From Fischerella muscicola PCC 7414 (GTDB taxonomy: Bacteria > Cyanobacteriota > Cyanobacteriia > Cyanobacteriales > Nostocaceae): a stretch of 64,000 nucleotides of DNA. The first letter of the stretch is position 1. The number at the start of each line of letters is the position of its first letter. Position numbers and translations under genes: made by a program. Positions 1 through 8,905 of the stretch are shown one piece after another. A model generated the notes under the pieces. That model made no database searches and was not told where the DNA came from. It worked only from the letters and a program-made list of their open reading frames with translations. The stretch lies in contig NZ_AJLK01000125.1 in the NCBI RefSeq assembly GCF_000317205.1, positions 1 to 64,000 on the forward strand, in the 5' to 3' direction.

Positions 1-40
1 ACACATCTCCAGAAATTAATTATGCGTTACCCAAAATCCT

Positions 41-72
41 TGTACCAGACGTGCCATGGCACGTCTGGTACA
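41..72. repeat. 32-bp perfect palindrome, dispersed copy
   Basis: A perfect inverted repeat centred on GTGCCATGGCAC. An identical copy lies at 59692-59723, and its 20-bp core (AGACGTGCCATGGCACGTCT) recurs at 43088-43107. All copies are intergenic. It is a short dispersed palindromic element of the kind common in filamentous cyanobacteria; no function is evident. Confidence 0.85.
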
Positions 73-94
73 CTATTTGTCGGAGAAGTCTAAT

Positions 95-124
95 GTACAG
101 ACGCCAGGAACATCGCGTCTGTAC
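95..124. repeat. Palindromic repeat, GTACAGACG family
   Basis: Inverted repeat with 9-bp arms (GTACAGACG / CGTCTGTAC). Related copies lie near 6846-6875 and 7622-7650. Downstream of the minus-strand nadB gene, so a role as a 3' hairpin is possible, but there is no T-tract. Confidence 0.7.
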
Positions 125-159
125 CCACTAACAAACAACCAGCAACTAACAACCAACAC

Positions 160-1833
160 CTATTCCAACACAGGTGCTTTCCACCAATTGTCGTACTGTA
201 CCAGTGTATGAACTTGCCAATTAGGATCTGATTGGGGATAGTCTAGGCGATAGTGTCCCCCTCTGCTTTCTTTTCTAAAAGCAGCACTGGTGAGGATTAA
301 ATAAGCTACATCCAATAAATTGCGAGTTTCTGCCCATAGTCTTAATTGTTGTTCTACATCTGGCAATTGGAAACTAACGCTTTGTTTGGGGGGTAAACAA
401 AGTAAAAATTGGCTTAGTTGTAAATCAGCAAAATCTTGCTGCCAAGATTTTACGGTGGCGATCGCTATTTCTAATCCTGACTGTTCTCGACAGATACCAG
501 CGTGTTGCCAGACTAAACGGGGAATTTTTTGGCGTAAATCTTCTAGATATGTTTGTTGTTTATGCCAATTATCTACATCTGTAACAAATTCTCGCACTGT
601 TGGGAGTGGTTCTTCACTCATCAATTCGTTCTTTAGTTCTAGATGGGCCATCTGGGCGCCAAAAACAATACATTCTAATAAAGAATTACTAGCCAGGCGA
701 TTAGCACCATGTACCCCCGTACTTGCAGTTTCCCCCACAGCGTATAAACCGGGAATATTGGTGCGATTCATCATATCTGTGAGAATACCACCCATCCAGT
801 AATGGGCAGCAGGGGCAACGGGAATTGGTTGAGAAAAAACATCAATACCCCAGCGTTGACAAACATTAATGATGTTAGGGAAACGGTGACGAATTTTGTC
901 AGCAGGGATAGGGCGCATATCTAACCACACGTGGGCGGTGGCGGGGTCAGCAGTAGTTTTTTGTAAATGACTAAAAATTGCCCGACTGACGATATCTCTG
1001 GGGGCGAGTTCACCAGCAGGATGATAATCAAAGGCAAAACGCCGCCCTTCATTATCTATTAAATGCGCCCCTTCACCGCGTACAGCTTCACTAATTAAAA
1101 AGCGTTCTGCCCCTGGTTTTGTCAAAGCGGTAGGGTGGAATTGGACAAATTCTAAATCTCTGAGAATTGCCCCAGCACGAGCTGCGATCGCGACTCCATC
1201 TCCGGTACTCACGGCGGGGTTGGTGGTTTGAGCAAATACCTGACCGCCACCACCTGTTGCTAGTACAACTGCACCAGCTTTTACCCAGGTGATTTCACCT
1301 TGATAAAACAAGCTAATTCCTTGACAGGTTTGCGTTTGAGGATCTATCCACAAACTCAATGCCAAAGCTTGCTGAATAACTTGAATATTTTTCCGTTTCA
1401 GTACTTGAGCAGTGAGAGTGGTGATGACTTCTCTACCTGTAGTATCAGCAGCGTGAAGAACCCTGTGTTTAGAGTGAGCTGCTTCTAAAGTTAGAGCTAA
1501 ATGACTGCCGTGACGGTCAAAAGCAACACCAAGCTCTACCAGAGATTTAATACAGTTTGGGGCGTGTTCGGCGAGGAATTCGACTGCGGGGCGATCGCAT
1601 AAACCCGCACCCGCTTTGATTGTATCGTCAATGTGCAACCGTGGTGAATCATCAGGAGCGATCGCAGCAGCAATACCACCCTGCGCCCAATCACTAGCAG
1701 ACAAGGTTAAAGTTTCTTTCGTAATCAGACCAACTCGTAAGGACTGTGGTAAACAAAGCGCCGTATACAGTCCAGCTGCACCAGCGCCGACTACTAAAAC
1801 ATCAAATTGGTTAAAAATATCTATCTGCACCAA
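160..1833 (-). CDS. nadB: L-aspartate oxidase NadB
   Basis: Oxidises L-aspartate to iminoaspartate with FAD, the first step of de novo NAD synthesis before quinolinate synthase NadA. The 557-residue length fits the family. The N-terminal dinucleotide-binding motif GAGAAGL is at residues 16-22. The family segments DWAQGGIAA, FVQFHPT, the arginine-rich EAVRGEGAHL and the C-terminal HGANRLASNSLLE are all visible, followed by the helical C-terminal domain. There is no ATG near the family start; a TTG (with GTG directly after) begins the protein at the expected place, giving MVQIDI in the position usual for cyanobacterial NadB. Monocistronic as far as seen; tatC lies about 150 bp upstream on the same strand, separated by low-complexity sequence. 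Confidence 0.95.
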   Translation of the reverse strand: MVQIDIFNQFDVLVVGAGAAGLYTALCLPQSLRVGLITKETLTLSASDWAQGGIAAAIAPDDSPRLHIDDTIKAGAGLCDRPAVEFLAEHAPNCIKSLVELGVAFDRHGSHLALTLEAAHSKHRVLHAADTTGREVITTLTAQVLKRKNIQVIQQALALSLWIDPQTQTCQGISLFYQGEITWVKAGAVVLATGGGGQVFAQTTNPAVSTGDGVAIAARAGAILRDLEFVQFHPTALTKPGAERFLISEAVRGEGAHLIDNEGRRFAFDYHPAGELAPRDIVSRAIFSHLQKTTADPATAHVWLDMRPIPADKIRHRFPNIINVCQRWGIDVFSQPIPVAPAAHYWMGGILTDMMNRTNIPGLYAVGETASTGVHGANRLASNSLLECIVFGAQMAHLELKNELMSEEPLPTVREFVTDVDNWHKQQTYLEDLRQKIPRLVWQHAGICREQSGLEIAIATVKSWQQDFADLQLSQFLLCLPPKQSVSFQLPDVEQQLRLWAETRNLLDVAYLILTSAAFRKESRGGHYRLDYPQSDPNWQVHTLVQYDNWWKAPVLE

Positions 1834-1834
1834 G

Positions 1835-1980
1835 GTAGGGGGAGTGGGGGAGTGGGGGAGTGCGGGGAGTGTGAGGAGTGTGGGGAGTGTGGGGAGTGTG
1901 GGAGAAATCTTTATCCGTGTCTTCCTTGTCCTCCTTGTCTTCCTTGTCTCCCTTGTCTCCCTTGTTCTCCCTTGTGTCTT
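1835..1980. repeat. Low-complexity GGGGAGTG / CTTGTC repeats
   Basis: Short tandem GTGGGGAGT-type units followed by CCTTGTCTT-type units fill the spacer between tatC and nadB. Open frames through it are cysteine/glycine-rich artefacts. Nothing else is visible. Confidence 0.8.
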
Positions 1981-2784
1981 CTATTTACCTATAAGCTTAA
2001 CTAGCCCAATTCCGCTAAAATACAGCCCTAGTACGGCTCCCGCAAGGAGAGTTTGGGTAAGGGGATCTGTAGAAGGCGTAATAACGGCCCCTAGAACTAC
2101 TGCACCTAAAATTACATAACGCCAGCCAGAAAGCATTTGTTTTGACGAGACAATTCCTAAACTACCGAGTAAAAGTTGGATAATCGGTACTTGGAATGCT
2201 AACCCCGTACTGAATAGTAACAACAGGACAAATTCAAAATATTTGTCAATTGACCATAGTTGTTCTACAACATCTGCACCGTAGCTAATAAAGAATTTTA
2301 AAGCAGCTGGAATCAGTAGGAAATAAGCAAATACTAAACCTACTGCAAACAGCACAGTTGAGCCTAAAACTATGGGAGCTAATAAGCGGCGTTCTCGGCG
2401 AGTTAAGCCTGGCAGCACAAACTGGACGATTTGGTACAGTATGAAGGGACTAGCAAGGAGCAAACCACTATAGCCTGCTACTTTCAGAGATACAAAAAAG
2501 TATTCTCCGGGTGCAAGCTGGAGAAATTTTACTCCTTGAGCTGGCACTTCCAACAACTGAACTATAGGCTTGACAGCAAAAAAGCAGCCAACCACACCTA
2601 CTGCTACAGCAATCAGCGCATAAAAAATCCGCAGTCGTAACTCCTCTAGATGCTCAAAAAGGGTCATTTCGACCTCTCCTGGCAATTCATCTAAAGGATC
2701 GATTTCTTTTTGCTCGTTGGTTTCTAAATCAACATCGGGAGCAGTCGGAGCAGTTACAGTGTTTGCGTCTTGTGAAGGCGTCAT
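1981..2784 (-). CDS. tatC: Twin-arginine translocase subunit TatC
   Basis: Inner-membrane (and thylakoid) core of the Tat pathway, which recognises twin-arginine signal peptides and exports folded proteins. The 267-residue protein has the cytoplasmic signature [10 protein letters not shown] (residues 43-52) just before the first membrane helix, six predicted helices, and the family segments [10 protein letters not shown] and a periplasmic [14 protein letters not shown]-like stretch. It carries an acidic N-terminal extension of about 38 residues before the usual start. A likely substrate within the window is the GMC oxidoreductase at 16.5 kb, which has an RRRFLQ signal peptide. No tatA/B is visible next to it, as is common in cyanobacteria. 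Confidence 0.95.
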   Translation of the reverse strand: MTPSQDANTVTAPTAPDVDLETNEQKEIDPLDELPGEVEMTLFEHLEELRLRIFYALIAVAVGVVGCFFAVKPIVQLLEVPAQGVKFLQLAPGEYFFVSLKVAGYSGLLLASPFILYQIVQFVLPGLTRRERRLLAPIVLGSTVLFAVGLVFAYFLLIPAALKFFISYGADVVEQLWSIDKYFEFVLLLLFSTGLAFQVPIIQLLLGSLGIVSSKQMLSGWRYVILGAVVLGAVITPSTDPLTQTLLAGAVLGLYFSGIGLVKLIGK

Positions 2785-3013
2785 GAGTCAGCTAGCGAGC
2801 ATCATTTGTTAACTATTTTATCTGGGGTCGCAGCTACCCGGATCTCGGACTTCTCGTAGAAGTTGAGAATTTATATCATGCTCACTCATATACTTATGCT
2901 GTCGCGTAGGCTGGTAATTGGTAATGGGTAATGGGTAATGGGTAATTGGTAATGGGAAAATCTCTTCCCGAATGCCCGATGCCCAATACCCAATAACGAA
3001 GGATTACATCTAA

Positions 3014-3364
3014 CTAAAAATTTCCACCTAATAGATATTCCAATTCTTTCTTTAACGCTTTAATATCTGCAACTCTTGCTACTAGTAAGTTATCTCTGCC
3101 AGCATCAATTAAACGTGCTTTCCAATAACGAATACTATCGGAATTCTGCATCCAAAAATTAATGACTGTACTTACAACTTCATCTTTATCCCAATTCCAT
3201 TTTTGTGGTACTGGCTCCACAGATTCTAGCAGTGCATCTAATGTACATGTATGCGTTGCTATATATTCCACACCTTGATGTTGTGGTTTCTGCAAAGTTT
3301 CTTGTTGGTGATTAAAAAACTGTAAAACTTGAGATACTCCAACAATATCAAAAGTGTATTTCAT
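3014..3364 (-). CDS. Conserved hypothetical protein, candidate HrcA-regulated gene
   Basis: A 116-residue soluble protein with no signal peptide or membrane helix. I do not recognise a named domain. It has a central tryptophan-rich stretch (KWNWDKDEVV, residues about 58-67) and a C-terminal charged helix ending in LLGGNF. Codon use looks native. What makes it notable is its upstream region: a plausible minus-strand promoter at 3449-3476 lies directly below two tandem CIRCE operators (3481-3507 and 3526-3552), so it is the nearest gene that HrcA could control. Function unknown; assignment as a real gene rests on length, start context and that promoter. Confidence 0.7.
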   Translation of the reverse strand: MKYTFDIVGVSQVLQFFNHQQETLQKPQHQGVEYIATHTCTLDALLESVEPVPQKWNWDKDEVVSTVINFWMQNSDSIRYWKARLIDAGRDNLLVARVADIKALKKELEYLLGGNF

Positions 3365-3448
3365 TGCTGTTAACCCAATATGAAACTTTTTAAACTATGT
3401 ATATCTACAAATTGGTTGAAAATGTATCTGAGAAAAGTGTTATTGCGC

Positions 3449-3476
3449 TCTATATCAGAGGTATTAAAATGCTCAA
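3449..3476 (-). promoter_or_regulatory. Putative sigma-70 promoter for the 116-aa gene
   Basis: Read on the minus strand, TTGAGC (3476-3471) and TATAGA (3454-3449) are separated by 16 bp. It lies between the CIRCE operators and the gene starting at 3364. Consensus match is moderate; inferred only from sequence. Confidence 0.45.
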
Positions 3477-3480
3477 TTAA

Positions 3481-3507
3481 TTAGCACTTTCCTATTTTGA
3501 GTGCTAA
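3481..3507. promoter_or_regulatory. CIRCE operator 1 (HrcA site)
   Basis: TTAGCACTT, nine bases, then GAGTGCTAA. This matches the CIRCE consensus TTAGCACTC-N9-GAGTGCTAA at 17 of 18 positions. CIRCE is the binding site of HrcA, encoded at 23192 in this window. Confidence 0.9.
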
Positions 3508-3525
3508 AGCTTATCCATCAAAAAA

Positions 3526-3552
3526 TTAGCAGTGAGGTGCATGGAGTGCTAA
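3526..3552. promoter_or_regulatory. CIRCE operator 2 (HrcA site, degenerate left arm)
   Basis: TTAGCAGTG, nine bases, then a perfect right arm GAGTGCTAA. Spacing is exact and the left arm has two mismatches. It lies 45 bp (centre to centre) from operator 1, about four helical turns, so two HrcA dimers could bind on roughly the same face. Confidence 0.75.
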
Positions 3553-3559
3553 AGTTTAT

Positions 3560-4217
3560 AAGAGTATTTTTCTTAAAATATGAAAAATTTCGAGTATTTG
3601 AAAAGGGGTAAATATTATTTTTAATAATTTTTTAAATTCGTCATTAAATATAGTTCTTCCCTTTCCCCTTTCCCCTTTCCCCTTCGCCCCTAATCCCCAC
3701 TCCTTTGGGGGAATCAGGGACAAGGGGAGCCAGTGCGCCCTTGGAGGTTCCGGTTCCCGAGGACTGAAGCCGGAGGTTTCCTCCGGCTATGGAAGTCCGT
3801 TCCGTTGTAGCACCTGGCGTGGACAAGCCAGACAAGGGTGACAAGGGAGACACAGAGAAAAACTAATAACTAATGACCAATGCCCAATTCCCGATCTCTG
3901 ATCCCCGATCCCTATTTTCAAGACAGGTGGACATAATTAAACGTAAAATGCTTTTGCCCTTCTGCCTCTTTGAAGCTTTGAGGTTCCCTCCGGACGCTGC
4001 TTTGTAGACGCTAACGCTATGCGCCTACAAACTTCTCTGTGCCATCTGCCTTCTGCGGGGCCCCCACAAATTCGCGATTCGGAGAGCGAATTTGTGGGGA
4101 ACCCCTTCTGCCCTCAGATCAAACCAATAACATTCGCTAAAATCACTAAGACAACAGTTAACTATCGGATATATTTGGACTGTTGTTGAATAAGTTTGCT
4201 AGCTGAGGTAAAACAAT
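3560..4217. repeat. Gene-free spacer with palindromic repeat elements
   Basis: About 650 bp without a gene. It contains composite palindromes: GGAGGTTTCCTCC around 3772-3786, a GAAGCTTTGAGGTTCCCTCC segment near 3972-3991 related to the element at 31160-31270, and a perfect 14-bp inverted repeat (CCCCACAAATTCGC at 4062-4075 and its complement at 4086-4099). The open frame across 3644-3853 is a repeat-derived artefact. Confidence 0.7.
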
Positions 4218-4562
4218 ATGAATCCTCAACCTGAAGAAGACTTGCAGCAACGTCTCCGCCGACTGGAGGCAGAAATTGATTCCTCTTCTGGGAAAAAAAC
4301 TAAGTCACAGCAAATTGAGCAATCGTCTCAGTCTGGTTTTTCAAGTGCCAATTCGCAACTACAGCAATTGTCGAATTGGTTTAATACCCTATCTGGGACT
4401 GGAAAGGTAGTTGTTGTGAGTGTGGGTGTTTTATTAGGCTTTGCGGTGGTGCAAGCAGTGTTTAAATTTGTTGCTTCTGCAATTAGTTTGGCACTCTTGG
4501 CAGGACTAGTTTACTTTGGATACAAATTTATTGTGTCTAGTAGTTCGCGACGCAACCAATAG
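4218..4562 (+). CDS. Conserved cyanobacterial membrane protein
   Basis: A 114-residue protein. Residues 1-25 form a charged, probably coiled-coil segment (EEDLQQRLRRLEAEI), followed by a Ser/Gln-rich linker and two hydrophobic helices at about 63-82 and 87-106, ending in a short basic tail. Function unknown. It is 56 bp upstream of the RDD/pentapeptide gene on the same strand and probably cotranscribed with it, which suggests a shared membrane role. Confidence 0.75.
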   Translation: MNPQPEEDLQQRLRRLEAEIDSSSGKKTKSQQIEQSSQSGFSSANSQLQQLSNWFNTLSGTGKVVVVSVGVLLGFAVVQAVFKFVASAISLALLAGLVYFGYKFIVSSSSRRNQ

Positions 4563-4618
4563 TATATTTTGACACGCCTGGAGTGGCATATATATAAAAG
4601 TTCAAGGGAAATATTGCA

Positions 4619-6778
4619 ATGGCAACCCCAATTGTGAGGAGAAGTAATGATCAATCTAGTTCCAGTCAGTCTAATCAACCAGGAAAGCCCAAAGCACTGC
4701 CTCTAGCTACTAGGCGTGTAGCGGCTTGGGCGACGGAAATGACGCTACTAGTGATCAGTGGCTTAGTTCCTTTTAGCCTTGGTGCATATCTTAACACTAG
4801 AACTGATCTGAACCGAGAACCACTAAACCCTGTATTGATTGTAACAGAAAGAGAAATCGCTCGTCCCCTAGCTCTACCTGTAAGCTACGGCACTCGTAAT
4901 GTAGCATGGCCAACAAATTTTTTGTGGACAGTAGCTATACTAGCGCCTCTGACACTTTCTGGTTGGCAATTGCTTTTACTAGCAAAAACAGGTAGCACCC
5001 TGCCAAAGCGCTGGTTTGGTGTTCGGGTTGTCAATTCTCAAGGCAAACCTCCTGGTTTGGGGGCTGTTTTGCTGCGAGAAGGTGCTGGGCGTTGGACATT
5101 GAGTTTGTCTGTAGCTTATATGCTCTGGCGTAACAGTCCAACTTTTCCTAACTTAGGTGTTTTCACTTTCCTGTCTGGTTTAATAATGCTCTTAGAAGCG
5201 AGGGGCTTACCATTACGACAAAGGCGCGCAATCCACGACATTATTGCAGGTACTTACACCATAGACGCGAATCAACCGTTTACACCTTCGCAGCTACAGG
5301 ATAAAAAACAGACGCAGTGGACAGAAGCAGCAGACGAAGACGCAGCCATTGCCTCAGTTGTCATAACACCATCAGAAACCACTCAACCACCTGCTCATCC
5401 GTGGGAATGGTTGCGGCGTAATCCAAGTATCACCCTGCTAGCGATCGCACTGTTGAGTATGGCTGGTGTATTGACAACTCTAGTAGGTACTCAAGTATAC
5501 ATTCAAACTCAGCAGAATCGCCGAGTGTCAGAGCAGCGTAACAGCCAACAGTTCCTAGCTCTGGTCAAACAATTGAGTCCTAACTCTGGCGTCAGCAATG
5601 AAGAGCGCCGTAGTGCAATTCTGGCAATGGGTACTCTTAATGACCCACAAGCGACCAAATATCTTGTAGAACTGTTGGCTAAAGAAACTGACCCCAGTCA
5701 ACTCGAAACAATACAGCAGGCTCTGACAAATATTGGTCTGTCGGCTATTCCTGATTTAAAACGCATGAATCAGTCCTTGGCTGAGGATTTGGAATCAACC
5801 AGCAACCCATCTCCAGAGCGGGAATTGCGACAGAAGCGGTTGCAGAGCAATCAGCAGGCAATCAATAAGATTATTGCGGTTAATAGCGCTAAAGTTAATG
5901 ACCTCGACCTCAGCCGCACTCAATTATTCCAAAATGGTGCAGCAGATAGCCCTATATTTAACTTGGCACTAGATAAAGTTGATTTATCAGGAATCAATTT
6001 TAAAGGAGCGAATCTATCCTTTGCTAGTTTGAGGGGTAGTAGCTTCCGGGGAGTAGGTGAGGATGGACGCTGGGATACTTTCGATGATTCGATTGCAGAT
6101 TTGAGCAACGCTCAATTCAAACAAGCTGATCTGCGCGATACAAATCTCAGTCGTGTCTTGATGGTGCGTACAGATTTCAGCCGCGCTAACCTTAGAAAAG
6201 CAAACTTAACCAACGCACGTCTAGTTAGTGCCAACTTAAGCAGCGCCCAGTTAATGGGAGCCGATGTACGTGGTGCTGTTTTAGAAAATGCTAGCCTCAC
6301 CGGGGCAGATTTGAGCGAAGCTATTTTTAACGACGCTGATTTATATGCTGCTCGTTTGGGTCGCGTCATTGCGATCGGTACACAATTACCCTTCGCCAAC
6401 TTAAGTAAAACCGACTGGCAAGCAGCAGATTTATCAGGAGCAAATTTACAGCGTGCGGATCTAAGCAATGCCAATCTCAGCGCAACTCGCTTGACAAATA
6501 CTAATTTTCGCTCTGCTAACCTGACGGGTGTTAACTTCCGCAACGCTGATTTGAGTCTTGCAGATTTACGCGGCGCAAATCTCACAGAAGCTGATTTTCA
6601 AGGTGCTATTCTCTTCCCTGCTAAACAAGATCCAGCCGATCAATTTGTGCAAACTCCATCAACAGGTTCACAATCTGCTGTAGTCAAAGGAGTGGATTTT
6701 AGCCAAGCAAAAAATTTAGATACCAAGCAATTGGCTTACATTTGTACTCAAGGTGGTATTCATCCGCGTTGTCCGTAA
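4619..6778 (+). CDS. RDD-family membrane protein fused to pentapeptide repeats
   Basis: A 719-residue multidomain protein. Residues about 25-215 form an RDD domain (ATRRVAAWATEM at the first helix, GSTLPKRWFGVRVV before the last). A further membrane helix lies near 270-290. Residues about 305-390 look like HEAT-type helical repeats (AMGTLNDPQATKYLVELLAKE). From about 425 to 700 there are pentapeptide repeats of the A(D/N)LXX type in blocks (for example ANLRKANLTNA, ADLSGANLQRADLSNANLS). RDD domains act in the membrane; pentapeptide repeats form a right-handed beta-helix of unknown partner here. The extra residues may add a periplasmic or cytoplasmic scaffold. No enzymatic motif was seen. Likely in an operon with the 114-residue gene upstream. 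Confidence 0.85.
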   Translation: MATPIVRRSNDQSSSSQSNQPGKPKALPLATRRVAAWATEMTLLVISGLVPFSLGAYLNTRTDLNREPLNPVLIVTEREIARPLALPVSYGTRNVAWPTNFLWTVAILAPLTLSGWQLLLLAKTGSTLPKRWFGVRVVNSQGKPPGLGAVLLREGAGRWTLSLSVAYMLWRNSPTFPNLGVFTFLSGLIMLLEARGLPLRQRRAIHDIIAGTYTIDANQPFTPSQLQDKKQTQWTEAADEDAAIASVVITPSETTQPPAHPWEWLRRNPSITLLAIALLSMAGVLTTLVGTQVYIQTQQNRRVSEQRNSQQFLALVKQLSPNSGVSNEERRSAILAMGTLNDPQATKYLVELLAKETDPSQLETIQQALTNIGLSAIPDLKRMNQSLAEDLESTSNPSPERELRQKRLQSNQQAINKIIAVNSAKVNDLDLSRTQLFQNGAADSPIFNLALDKVDLSGINFKGANLSFASLRGSSFRGVGEDGRWDTFDDSIADLSNAQFKQADLRDTNLSRVLMVRTDFSRANLRKANLTNARLVSANLSSAQLMGADVRGAVLENASLTGADLSEAIFNDADLYAARLGRVIAIGTQLPFANLSKTDWQAADLSGANLQRADLSNANLSATRLTNTNFRSANLTGVNFRNADLSLADLRGANLTEADFQGAILFPAKQDPADQFVQTPSTGSQSAVVKGVDFSQAKNLDTKQLAYICTQGGIHPRCP

Positions 6779-6922
6779 GATGGGGAGTGTGGGAAGTGAG
6801 TGTGAGGGGTGTGAGGAGTGGAGGAAGAACCGCTAACTACTAATTTACAGACGCGATGTTCCTCGCGTTTCTACCCACTAACCACCAACAACCAACAAAA
6901 TCAGTGTGAGGAGAGTCGGCAA

Positions 6923-7414
6923 ATGAAGCGTCTTAAATATTTAATATCTGTGCTTTTGGCTAGTTCATTTTTGAGTTTGAGCCAATTTAGTCAACCTGCT
7001 CATGCTCAAGCAGCTTATGGTAGTTACGTTGGTGTTGGGCCTGCCATTGGTTTTGCAGATGGGGCTGAAATTGGTGGGGTTGTAGCCTTCCGTTACAAAC
7101 TTTTGGAAACACCAGTTTCTTTTCGCGCTCAAGCTTTTTTGGCTAATAACATAGCGATTGTACCAACTGTTTCCTATGATTTTCCCCTTAACTGGCAAAC
7201 TGATGCTTATATAGGAGCTGGGCTAATTTTTGCTGGTGGTGATACGCCTTCACCTGTTGGTAATAAAATTAGCTTTGCCTTGCAGCCGGGTATTGATTAT
7301 GTTGTACCTAATAGTAATACTGTGCTTTTTGGTAATGCCATTATTGGTTTTGATGCTTTGCGTGATGGCGGTACAACTTTCTCTTTACAAGGTGGTGTGG
7401 GTTTGAGATTTTGA
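6923..7414 (+). CDS. Secreted outer-membrane beta-barrel-like protein
   Basis: I place the start at 6923, not at an upstream frame opening at 6818, because a strong ribosome-binding site (GAGGAGAG, 6907-6914) precedes it and the protein then begins with a clean signal peptide: MKRLKYLI, a hydrophobic core, and a cleavage-like AHA-Q near residue 24. The mature part of about 140 residues is a run of alternating, glycine- and aromatic-rich strands (VGPAIGFADGAEIGG, AYIGAGLIFAGG) ending in GGVGLRF, with a terminal Phe as in outer-membrane barrels. Substrate and partner unknown. Confidence 0.8.
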   Translation: MKRLKYLISVLLASSFLSLSQFSQPAHAQAAYGSYVGVGPAIGFADGAEIGGVVAFRYKLLETPVSFRAQAFLANNIAIVPTVSYDFPLNWQTDAYIGAGLIFAGGDTPSPVGNKISFALQPGIDYVVPNSNTVLFGNAIIGFDALRDGGTTFSLQGGVGLRF

Positions 7415-7782
7415 TTTGCTTGGTGTCTTTGTGACTTGGTGGTGAATAAATGATTTTTGAACCACTAAGACACCAAGACACTAAGGTTTATTTGGCGATC
7501 GCAAAATCATTTCTAAAAGCGTCCCCTTTGTCAAAACTACAAAATTTTTGTCAAAATCGGGAAATAAGGACGTAGTTGATGGTTGGTTGTTGATTGTTGG
7601 TTGGCGGTTAGTAGTTAGTGGGTAGAGACGCGATGTTCCTCGCGTCTGTACATTAGTAGTTAGTGAATTCTTTAAACTACTTACTCCTCACACCCCTCAA
7701 CTCCACACACTCCCCCCACCTCCCAACCTCCCCATCTCCCCACCTTTCTCTGTGTCTGTGAAATGATAGGATTGACAAAATT
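7415..7782. repeat. Spacer with inverted repeats and palindromes
   Basis: Holds an inverted repeat around 7418-7486 (GTGTCTT / AAGACAC arms), a GAGACGCGATGTTCCTCGCG palindrome at about 7624-7650, and CCCCAC-rich low-complexity sequence. No gene or clear promoter seen. Confidence 0.65.
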
Positions 7783-8829
7783 ATGTTCAGAAATTTGGGA
7801 TGGGTATCAAACGATAATTTTGCTCCCAATAATTCGCGATCGCCACAAAACAACCCAAAAACTGATGAACAACTTCTTGATGCTTATTCCCAGGCTGTCA
7901 TCAATGTAGTGGAAAAAGTTAGTCCTACGGTTGTTAATATTGATGTGAAAAAATGGCTGACGGGACGTAGCCGCAATTATCAACCCTTCACACAAGAAGT
8001 ACGTGGTAATGGTTCTGGATTTATCTTCACTCAGGATGGCTACATTCTCACTAACAGTCATGTCATACACGGTGCATCGAAAATCCAGGTGACACTGTCT
8101 GATGGTCGCAGTTACGATGCGGAAATTATTGGTGATGATCCTGATACAGATTTGGCTGTGATTAGAATTTATGCGCCAAATTTAGTAGCTGCACGTTTTG
8201 GTGATTCTCAAGCATTGAAAGTCGGCCAGTTGGCGATCGCGATCGGTCATCCCTACGGTTTCCAGACTACAGTTACAACTGGAGTGATTAGCGCACTAGG
8301 ACGTTCTTTCCAATCCCGGTCTGGTAAGCTGATTGAAAATATTATCCAAACTGATGCTGCTTTAAACCCTGGTAATTCAGGCGGGCCATTAGTTACGTCC
8401 CACGCTGAAGTTATTGGTATAAATACTGCTATTGTGATGGCAGCACAAGGAATTTGTTTTGCCGTACCTATTAACACAGCCAAAATGGTCATCCCGACTT
8501 TAATGAGGTATGGTCAAGTACGGCGTGGTTACATTGGTATTGGTGGACAAAATGTGCAAATTTCTCGCCGGATCATGCTATTTAACGAATTAGCTGTGGA
8601 TACTGGCATTTTCGTTATGCATGTTGAACCCAACAGTCCGGCTAAAAAAGCTGGTTTGCTGCAAGGGGATGTGATTGTTGGTTTTAATAATTCACCACTG
8701 CGTGGTATCGAAGACTTGCAGAAGTTTTTAACACCAGAACGTGTGGGAGTGCGATCGCAACTCACTGTTTTGCGTAACAATCGCAAGCTAGTAATAGATA
8801 TCGTTCCAGAAGAATCAACGAGAGGCTAA
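7783..8829 (+). CDS. HtrA/Deg-family serine protease with one PDZ domain
   Basis: Trypsin-like protease domain at about residues 35-225 followed by one PDZ domain (about 240-335). The catalytic triad is visible: His93 in TNSHVIHG, Asp123 in DTDLAV, Ser199 in GNSGGP. The family degrades or refolds damaged proteins. At 348 residues it is shorter than HhoA/HhoB/HtrA, and it lacks a hydrophobic signal peptide or membrane anchor from the chosen ATG, so it may be cytoplasmic or use an unrecognised export route. The PDZ segment GIFVMHVEPNSPAKKAGLLQGDVIVG is intact. It is not obviously in an operon. Confidence 0.9.
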   Translation: MFRNLGWVSNDNFAPNNSRSPQNNPKTDEQLLDAYSQAVINVVEKVSPTVVNIDVKKWLTGRSRNYQPFTQEVRGNGSGFIFTQDGYILTNSHVIHGASKIQVTLSDGRSYDAEIIGDDPDTDLAVIRIYAPNLVAARFGDSQALKVGQLAIAIGHPYGFQTTVTTGVISALGRSFQSRSGKLIENIIQTDAALNPGNSGGPLVTSHAEVIGINTAIVMAAQGICFAVPINTAKMVIPTLMRYGQVRRGYIGIGGQNVQISRRIMLFNELAVDTGIFVMHVEPNSPAKKAGLLQGDVIVGFNNSPLRGIEDLQKFLTPERVGVRSQLTVLRNNRKLVIDIVPEESTRG

Positions 8830-8905
8830 GCAGCTAGTCAAAAGAGGACGCATGTAGCGTCCTCCAAACACTAGATAAGCCTACTGCTCAACTACCAACA
8901 AAGTC

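Noticed and set aside
1616-2119. A 167-residue plus-strand open frame
   Set aside because: It crosses nadB and tatC in the opposite direction and includes GTGGGGAGT repeats, so it is a shadow.
3644-3853. A 69-residue minus-strand open frame
   Set aside because: It covers the palindromic GGAGGTTTCCTCC element and low-complexity CCCTTTCCCC sequence; no start signal or protein-like composition.
6112-6585. A 157-residue minus-strand frame rich in Lys/Ala/Arg
   Set aside because: It mirrors the pentapeptide-repeat part of the 4619-6778 gene.
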